From positions 51,303-115,302 of the forward strand of contig WRAO01000003.1 in the NCBI GenBank assembly GCA_009780175.1: a stretch of DNA of 64,000 nt. The letters run 5' to 3'. Below the pieces are notes generated by a model. It was not told where the DNA came from, searched no databases, and saw only the letters and a program-made list of their open reading frames with translations. Of this stretch, positions 59,206 through 64,000 are shown piece after piece; within the stretch, counting starts at the first letter, position 1; each line of letters starts with the position of its first letter. The stretch comes from Oscillospiraceae bacterium (GTDB lineage Bacteria > Bacillota > Clostridia > Oscillospirales > Oscillospiraceae). A program made the position numbers and the translations under genes.

Positions 59206-59610
59206 ATGCTGATTCCAATGATCCATTTTCCCGGCAACTGTGACGAAGCCATCGCCTATTACAAAGAGATAGCCGGAGCGGAAGTGAGAACGATCGAATA
59301 TTTCCGTGACGCCCCGTCCGACTCCGGCCTGGACTTGCCGCCCAATTTTGTCATGTATTCGGAGGTATTGCTGTTCGGTACCCCCATTTCTATGACCGAT
59401 GGAGCGGAACAGCCGATCACCTGCGACAATTTCCAGTTTGCTGTCACCCTCGATTCCGCCGAAGAAGTGACGGCTCTATTTCACAAACTTGCAGAGAGCG
59501 GACAAGTGATAGAGGCCCTCGAACCACAATTTTGGGTTGCTCTAACCGGCGCCGTGAAAGACCGCTTCGGGCTAAACTGGAATGTGTTCACAAGTGATGC
59601 GCTGAAGTAA
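59206..59610 (+). CDS. VOC-superfamily protein (PhnB/glyoxalase-like)
   Basis: A 134-residue protein of the PhnB type with paired beta-alpha-beta-beta-beta modules. Typical stretches are IHFPGNCDEAIAYYKEI, MYSEVLLFGTPISMTD, FQFAVTLDSAEEV and DRFGLNWNV. AAAGGAG precedes ATG 59206. The substrate is unknown; the family includes many proteins of uncertain role. It stands alone. Confidence 0.85.
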   Translation: MLIPMIHFPGNCDEAIAYYKEIAGAEVRTIEYFRDAPSDSGLDLPPNFVMYSEVLLFGTPISMTDGAEQPITCDNFQFAVTLDSAEEVTALFHKLAESGQVIEALEPQFWVALTGAVKDRFGLNWNVFTSDALK

Positions 59611-59624
59611 ATCGTATGCAAACA

Positions 59625-59657
59625 AAAAGGCCGCTACCCTGTGGGTAGCGGCCTTTT
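59625..59657. terminator. Bidirectional terminator between the VOC gene and rplL
   Basis: AAAAGGCCGCTACCC pairs perfectly with GGGTAGCGGCCTTTT around TGT. It sits between two converging genes with T-runs on both strands. Confidence 0.9.
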
Positions 59658-59668
59658 CAATAGCCAAG

Positions 59669-60040
59669 TTATTTGAGCTCCACTTTCGCGCCGGCTTCTT
59701 CGAGTTGCTTTTTGAGCGCCTCTGCATCGTCTTTGGAAGCGCCTTCTTTGAGGGTTGCGGGTACGTTCTCAACCTTCTCTTTTGCCTCAGCAAGGCCGAG
59801 GCCGGTGATTTCGCGCACAACTTTGATGACTTTGATCTTCTCCGGGCCGAAGTCAGTCATAACAACGTTGAACTCGGTCTTCTCTTCAGCGGCTTCAACG
59901 GGAGCAGCGGCGACCATAACTGCAGCGGCAGGAGCGGCAGCGGATACGCCAAACTCTTCTTCGAGAGCCTTTACGAGCTCGGAGAGCTCCAGAACGGTCA
60001 GGTTTTTTACTTCTTCGATCAAATTAGCTACTTTAGACAT
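59669..60040 (-). CDS. rplL: 50S ribosomal protein L7/L12
   Basis: A 123-residue stalk protein. N-terminal dimer domain ([18 protein letters not shown]), an Ala-rich hinge (about 33-52) and the C-terminal factor-binding domain ([20 protein letters not shown]). Second gene of rplJ-rplL. Confidence 0.97.
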   Translation of the reverse strand: MSKVANLIEEVKNLTVLELSELVKALEEEFGVSAAAPAAAVMVAAAPVEAAEEKTEFNVVMTDFGPEKIKVIKVVREITGLGLAEAKEKVENVPATLKEGASKDDAEALKKQLEEAGAKVELK

Positions 60041-60101
60041 GTTGATGTTCCTCCATCGTATTATTTTTTAGTGTAGACACCTGCGGTGTCCCGCGCGTAA
60101 G

Positions 60102-60632
60102 TTACGCGGATTTCTTGTCGGCGATTGCTTGCAGGGCCACGGCTAGGCCGCGGATGTTGGCGTTGAGCACAGTCGCGAGCCCGGTGATGGGTGCGATCAT
60201 TGTGCCGAGGACCTGTGCCACCAGGACCTCTTTCGCGGGCAGTTTGCTGAGGGCTTCGACCTCGGCGGCGGTAATGACCCGACCGTCTACGAATCCGGCT
60301 TTGACCTGCATGGGCTTATCTTTGCCCATGAAAGCGTGAACCATTTTCGCGGCTGCGACGGGATCATCCTTGTGAATCGCGAGGGCTGTCGGCCCTTCCA
60401 GGAAGGGGTGCAGACCATCGAGCGCGGTATCGGCTGTCGCAAAGCGGATCATGGTGTTCTTGATAACCGCGTACTCCACACCGGCGTCGCGCATTTTGCG
60501 GCGCATCTCGGTATCGAGGACTACGTTGGTTCCTTTGTAGTCCACCAAAACACCAGCTGTGCTGCTGCCGAGCTTTTCGGCTAAGGCTCTGACCAGCTCC
60601 TGTTTTTCGCTGAGGATTTTATTACTTGGCAT
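60102..60632 (-). CDS. rplJ: 50S ribosomal protein L10
   Basis: A 176-residue stalk-base protein (KQELVRALAEKLGSSTAGVLVDYKG in outline, then GPTALAIHKDDP). It anchors L7/L12 dimers through its C-terminal helix and also represses its own mRNA by binding the leader. GAGGAGGTG lies upstream. An L10-type leader with attenuator precedes it. Confidence 0.97.
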   Translation of the reverse strand: MPSNKILSEKQELVRALAEKLGSSTAGVLVDYKGTNVVLDTEMRRKMRDAGVEYAVIKNTMIRFATADTALDGLHPFLEGPTALAIHKDDPVAAAKMVHAFMGKDKPMQVKAGFVDGRVITAAEVEALSKLPAKEVLVAQVLGTMIAPITGLATVLNANIRGLAVALQAIADKKSA

Positions 60633-60639
60633 TCTTTCA

Positions 60640-60777
60640 TTTCACCTCCTCGAAATAAAAAATGTCCTCCCGTTCCGAAAGGACGGGAGGACACGTAAAA
60701 ACGCATCATGTGCGCGAGATAACACTCGAAACACTCTCCTCGGCAGGACTTACAATTGCCTACTGTCTTTGGAACGC
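60640..60777 (-). promoter_or_regulatory. Ribosomal protein L10 leader
   Basis: On the minus strand the leader has the family's recognisable features: CCAAAGACAGTAGGC, then TAAGTCCTGCCGAGGAG, then a terminator-like hairpin of GTCCTCCCGT/ACGGGAGGAC (60692-60664) followed by ATTTTTTATTT. L10 (with L7/L12) binding is expected to favour the terminator when the protein is in excess. Confidence 0.87.
60664..60692 (-). terminator. Attenuator hairpin in the L10 leader
   Basis: Ten perfect pairs around CCTTTCGGA followed by a T-run on the minus strand. Confidence 0.85.
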
Positions 60778-60783
60778 TAAGAC

Positions 60784-60812
60784 AGTATACCAAGGGAGGG
60801 GAGGGTTGTCAA
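60784..60812 (-). promoter_or_regulatory. rplJ-rplL promoter
   Basis: On the minus strand a perfect TTGACA (60812-60807), a 17-base spacer and TATACT (60789-60784). The transcript would begin near 60777, at the first base of the L10 leader. Confidence 0.88.
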
Positions 60813-60915
60813 GGGGTGGAGATGGGATTTTTCTTTACAGGGGGTAGAAAATCAGGTATAACTGATGTATGTAATATGTAACTGGACTGTAGAGAATTTA
60901 TATTAGGGGCTTATT

Positions 60916-61935
60916 ATGATTGATTTTTCTGAAGTTATTAAAGAATATTTTAAATCATTAGAAGAATCACTAGGCTTAGAAGGCTATACGGGGGATCAGA
61001 TGCAATGGCTTTTCAATGATAGCGATGACTTTTCCGAAATATATGAAGACGGCTTGCGTGATATTTCTAAAATAATTGTTGATGATGTTACTGAGAATTT
61101 AGATAAACGCGATAAAGAAGAGAAGAATGAAAGGACGCAAACTCGCAAGCGTTTCGGCGCTGTTTGGGGTGAAGGGCTCGCATGGATGCGTCAGTTTTAT
61201 TCATTAGCGCTAGAGGTTTGCGGGAGTTTTCAACGGATCACGAAGAAATCGTCACTTAGTATAGAAAGTTCCAGCTTTCATAAAGCATTGTATCTGCTAA
61301 ATCAGAGGGCGGTATTGGTTTATTCCGAAGTGTTATGCTTAATGGAGAATGGCTTCCCCGACGGTGCATATGCACACTACAGAACTTTGTATGAGCTTTG
61401 GGCAGTGGCAGAGTTTTTATTTCATGACGAAGATAGGGAAGTTGTCTCTTTAGCATTTTTGGAAAGTGTAAATCAAGTATCCAATAATGAATCAGGGCAT
61501 TACAAATGGGCACAGGTGTCTAAGCGGTTTGAGGGTTGTGACAACATAACGATAAATGCTATTGTCAAAAAGGCTCATGAAAAGTGTATGCTAAAGCGAG
61601 AGCAAGGTAGGTCTAATAGCAAGCTAACGAAGGACTACACGTTTCCAAACGTACTTATTCACCCTTCCGCTGCAGGTTTAGAGATATTGTCTAGTTCATC
61701 TCCAAATGCTAAAACAGTGGGCATGGCTAATCCAGCCATAGGTTCGAGTTTAAAGCTTTATGAAATTAGTTCACTATATCTATATTTATTTGCAGATATA
61801 CATGGGGAAGGTGACGAAGAGGCTCTGATCAGTAATAACGCATTTATTTGTAATGAAATATTGAAAACTATGTTATGGGATAAAATTTTTCTGATATTTA
61901 ATGCAATTGAGCATGGTAGCGAATCAGACAATTAA
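60916..61935 (+). CDS. DUF5677-type protein, AT-rich and probably acquired
   Basis: A 339-residue cytoplasmic protein. The central region (HYRTLYELWAVAEFLFHDEDRE near residue 160, then a helical block) resembles DUF5677, a helical family without known function that occurs sporadically and near defence genes. The N-terminal ~80 residues are charged and acidic. AGGGGC precedes the ATG. Base composition is much more AT-rich than both neighbours (rplJ and coaX), and codon use differs, so recent transfer is likely. It has no associated gene that would reveal its role. Confidence 0.72.
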   Translation: MIDFSEVIKEYFKSLEESLGLEGYTGDQMQWLFNDSDDFSEIYEDGLRDISKIIVDDVTENLDKRDKEEKNERTQTRKRFGAVWGEGLAWMRQFYSLALEVCGSFQRITKKSSLSIESSSFHKALYLLNQRAVLVYSEVLCLMENGFPDGAYAHYRTLYELWAVAEFLFHDEDREVVSLAFLESVNQVSNNESGHYKWAQVSKRFEGCDNITINAIVKKAHEKCMLKREQGRSNSKLTKDYTFPNVLIHPSAAGLEILSSSSPNAKTVGMANPAIGSSLKLYEISSLYLYLFADIHGEGDEEALISNNAFICNEILKTMLWDKIFLIFNAIEHGSESDN

Positions 61936-62000
61936 ATGCAGCCGGTGTACCAAATAAACATTTTCTGCCCCCGCTACCCTCAAAAAAGGAGGCCCCCCTC

Positions 62001-62774
62001 ATGCTATTCGCCATCGACGCCGGCAACACCTACATCGTAGCCGGCGGCCTAGAAGCCGGCACAGTCCGGTTCACCGGCACCCTCTCCACCGACCCCAATA
62101 AAACCGCCGACGAATACGCCCTCCTCCTCCAAAATCTCCTGCGCCTCCGCGGGATCGACAGCAGGGAAGTAGAAGGCGCCATCGTCTCCTGCGTCGTGCC
62201 CACGCTCACGGCAAAACTGCGCGATGCAGTCTGCCAAGTCACAGGCAAACGCCCCCTCATCGTCGGTCCCGGCATCAAAACCGGGCTCAACATCCTGCTG
62301 GACAACCCCGGGCAAATGGGGAGCGACCTCGTCTCCGTCGCCGTCGCCGCGCAAGGTCACTATACCTTGCCCGTGGTCACCGTAGACATGGGTACCGCCA
62401 CCATCCTCGGTGTGCTGGACAGCGCGGGCAACTACATCGGCGGCGCCATCTGCCCCGGCCTGCCCCTGTCCCTCGCGGCTCTCGCCAGAGGCACCAGCCA
62501 ACTGCCCAACGTAGAACTCACGCCCCCCAGCCGCGTCATCGGACGCAGTACGGTCGAGTGTATGCAAAGCGGCATGCTCTACGGCTTCGCCGCCATGCTA
62601 GACGGCATGCTAGACCGCTTCGAGACAGAACTCGGTGCGGATCCCACCGTCGTTTTCACCGGCGAACACGCGGAACTCATCGCGGGCCTCTGCAAACGCC
62701 CCGACATCATCAGCGACCCGCACCTAATCCTAAAAGGCCTCTGGCTGATCTATGAGAAAAACGCAAAAAGATAG
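62001..62774 (+). CDS. coaX: Type III pantothenate kinase-like protein (CoaX family) with altered motifs
   Basis: A 257-residue ASKHA kinase. The phosphate-binding start FAIDAGNTYIVAG, the DMGTATILGVLD motif and GGAICPGLPLS fit CoaX, the first enzyme of coenzyme A synthesis. However the family motif GADR reads GSDL (PGQMGSDLVSVAVAA), so the aspartate is kept but the arginine and following asparagine are lost. This could be a paralog with a changed role, or an active variant. AAGGAGG precedes the ATG. Its stop codon is inside the terminator stem. Confidence 0.8.
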   Translation: MLFAIDAGNTYIVAGGLEAGTVRFTGTLSTDPNKTADEYALLLQNLLRLRGIDSREVEGAIVSCVVPTLTAKLRDAVCQVTGKRPLIVGPGIKTGLNILLDNPGQMGSDLVSVAVAAQGHYTLPVVTVDMGTATILGVLDSAGNYIGGAICPGLPLSLAALARGTSQLPNVELTPPSRVIGRSTVECMQSGMLYGFAAMLDGMLDRFETELGADPTVVFTGEHAELIAGLCKRPDIISDPHLILKGLWLIYEKNAKR

Positions 62775-62802
62775 GGGCGGCAACTGCCGCCCCTATCTTT
62801 TT
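62765..62802. terminator. Bidirectional terminator overlapping the coaX stop
   Basis: AAAAAGATAGGGGCGGCA pairs perfectly with TGCCGCCCCTATCTTTTT (18 pairs, the innermost unlikely to close). The coaX TAG (62772-62774) lies in the left arm. It also serves the converging GntR gene. Confidence 0.9.
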
Positions 62803-62806
62803 TACG

Positions 62807-63460
62807 CTATTCATGATTCGTCAAAATCGCGTCTCTGCTCCGCATAATATGCGCATGCATCAGTTCTTTCGCAAGGCCCTCGTTCTTCGCCAAAATCGCC
62901 TCGATGATATTCTTGTGTTCCATGATCGACCGCTTCGCGTACTCTTCTTCCGTCACCCGGTGTCCGGGCGCGAAGCCGTTCCACATATCCGAGAGGAGCG
63001 CCTTCACCTTGTCGTTCCCGGCCGCGTCCCAGATGGCAAAGTGGAACGCTTGATTATAGTTGGCGACGTTGGAAAAGTCTCCGGCGGTGATGTCTTGAAT
63101 CGAGTTTTCATAAATGTGCTCAAGGTCGCTGATATCGGCCCCATTGCGACATACGGCGGCGGCGCATTCCCGCTCTAACAGCGCGCGCGTCTCAAAGTGG
63201 TCCTGGATGAACTTCCGGCTGAGGGTGAGCACCTCGGCGCCCTTGTTGTGGCGCTGAATAATCAGACCCTCCCGATTGAGCATCTGAAAGGCCTCCCGCA
63301 CCGGCGTAATAGAGACTCCGAGTTGCGTCGCGATCCCCTCCAGGGTAATCACGGTCCCCGCGGGTAACTCCTTCGTCAAGATGACCTTCCGCAGAGCCGC
63401 CGCGACGCGTTCCCGGGCTGGCAATAATTTGATGGGCTTGAGTCCGTCTAGGTTATTCAT
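62807..63460 (-). CDS. GntR-family (FCD) transcriptional regulator
   Basis: A 217-residue regulator. Winged helix (about 12-75) with LPAGTVITLEGIATQLGVSITPVREA in outline. FCD effector domain (about 85-210) with the metal-binding pattern seen as FHFAIWDAAGN and MEHKNIIEAILAKN. Its start overlaps the stop of the upstream GntR gene by 8 bases, so two regulators of one family are translated from one message. Target genes are not in the window. Confidence 0.92.
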   Translation of the reverse strand: MNNLDGLKPIKLLPARERVAAALRKVILTKELPAGTVITLEGIATQLGVSITPVREAFQMLNREGLIIQRHNKGAEVLTLSRKFIQDHFETRALLERECAAAVCRNGADISDLEHIYENSIQDITAGDFSNVANYNQAFHFAIWDAAGNDKVKALLSDMWNGFAPGHRVTEEEYAKRSIMEHKNIIEAILAKNEGLAKELMHAHIMRSRDAILTNHE

Positions 63461-64000
63461 GCTTTCTCTCTTTCATATTGGAAAGTAAAAGTTGCGCCAA
63501 GTCGTGGTAATAAGCCTGCATACTGGCGCGGATCGCATCGGTCGCTCCGCTTTGCAAGGCCAGCAAAATAGCCCCATTTTGTTGGATAAGCTGGGCATTG
63601 TTCCTGCAAGTATCCCACACATACTGCGGGTAGATGTTGAGCAGCCGCCGATGCATCTGGCGCAGATAAGGATTTTCCAGTTGCTCGGAAAAGCGATGAT
63701 GGAATCGCTTATTATCCTGCGGATCAAGATCCCCTGGCAGACGGTCATTCTCGACCAAAAGCAGCGCAAGCTCCGTCTCGACCGCCGCGATCGTCCGCAT
63801 CGTCTCATATACCGCGTGTGTCTCCAAGCCAACCACGCGCATATGGCGATTGGGCAGGCGGGTAAGTAGACCTTCCAACTCCAAAATTTGCAGCGCCTCC
63901 CGCACCGGCATGCGGGACACTTCCAAAATGTCGGCGAGTTGTTCCTGGGTGAGCTCCTCGCCGCCCTCAATGCGCCCGGAGAGGATTTCCTTGCGGAGCA
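63453..64000 (-). CDS. GntR-family (FCD) transcriptional regulator, cut by the window edge
   Basis: The frame is open to the last base of the window, so the true start lies beyond 64000. The visible part begins in the winged helix (LRKEILSGRIEGGEELTQEQ..., then ILEVSRMPVREALQILELEG) and continues through an FCD-like domain (FHHRFSEQLENPYLRQMHRRL, then WDTCRNNAQLI). It overlaps the next GntR gene, with which it shares only family-level similarity. Confidence 0.88.
   Translation of the reverse strand, partial: LRKEILSGRIEGGEELTQEQLADILEVSRMPVREALQILELEGLLTRLPNRHMRVVGLETHAVYETMRTIAAVETELALLLVENDRLPGDLDPQDNKRFHHRFSEQLENPYLRQMHRRLLNIYPQYVWDTCRNNAQLIQQNGAILLALQSGATDAIRASMQAYYHDLAQLLLSNMKERKHE

Overview
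The window is about 55% GC and looks like a chromosomal stretch of an anaerobic Clostridia-type Firmicute. The signs are strong AGGAGG ribosome sites, an infC-rpmI-rplT leader and an L10 leader of the Firmicute kind, S-layer homology (SLH) proteins, PadR/HAAS/DUF4097 genes, a pyrophosphate-type phosphofructokinase, a flavin/iron-sulfur NADH complex, and fermentation genes for citrate (or citramalate) and methylaspartate. No rRNA, tRNA or CRISPR array was seen.

Layout. 1-2.8 kb: a DUF4342 membrane protein and a PhoB-type two-component system. 3.2-12.5 kb: a citrate-lyase-type locus in two divergent arms around a GntR regulator. The minus arm carries gntR, a citX-citG fusion and citC; the plus arm carries citD, citE, citF and a TctC-TctB-TctA transporter. 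12.7-16.9 kb: an APC permease, methylaspartate ammonia-lyase and the glutamate mutase chaperone GlmL, with no mutase subunits. Citramalate lyase is built like citrate lyase and acts after methylaspartate ammonia-lyase, so the whole 3-17 kb block may be one glutamate/mesaconate/citramalate fermentation locus (inference). 17-20.4 kb: small membrane proteins and two peptidases. 20.4-25.7 kb: infC-rpmI-rplT under a leader, an SLC13-type transporter, and a PadR/HAAS/DUF4097 operon. 25.7-30.1 kb: a three-gene NuoE/NuoF/GltD-like complex, probably an electron-bifurcating transhydrogenase.

30.4-46.4 kb is a cell-envelope region. It holds two CAP+SLH proteins, a large solute-binding-like lipoprotein, a second two-component system, and a four-product operon made of a giant Ig-like/SLH/M23 protein (frameshifted here), two tandem paralogous lipoproteins and an SLH protein. 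The second response regulator gene and the lipoprotein gene share one promoter geometry (TTAACCT-N4-TTAACCT-N9-TATGNT), which suggests a small regulon. 46.5-52.3 kb is an integrative mobilizable element: MobQ-type relaxase, hairpin-rich origin with a TAAGTGCG nick-like core, DUF3847 protein, large serine recombinase, TnpW-like protein, sigma-like protein and a zinc-finger protein.

52.4-64 kb is mostly housekeeping: HtpX, LemA, PPi-phosphofructokinase divergent from class II aldolase, a small gene divergent from an XRE repressor, KtrB-KtrA potassium uptake, a VOC protein, rplJ-rplL with L10 leader, an AT-rich DUF5677 gene, a CoaX-like kinase with altered motifs, and two overlapping GntR genes, the last cut by the window edge.
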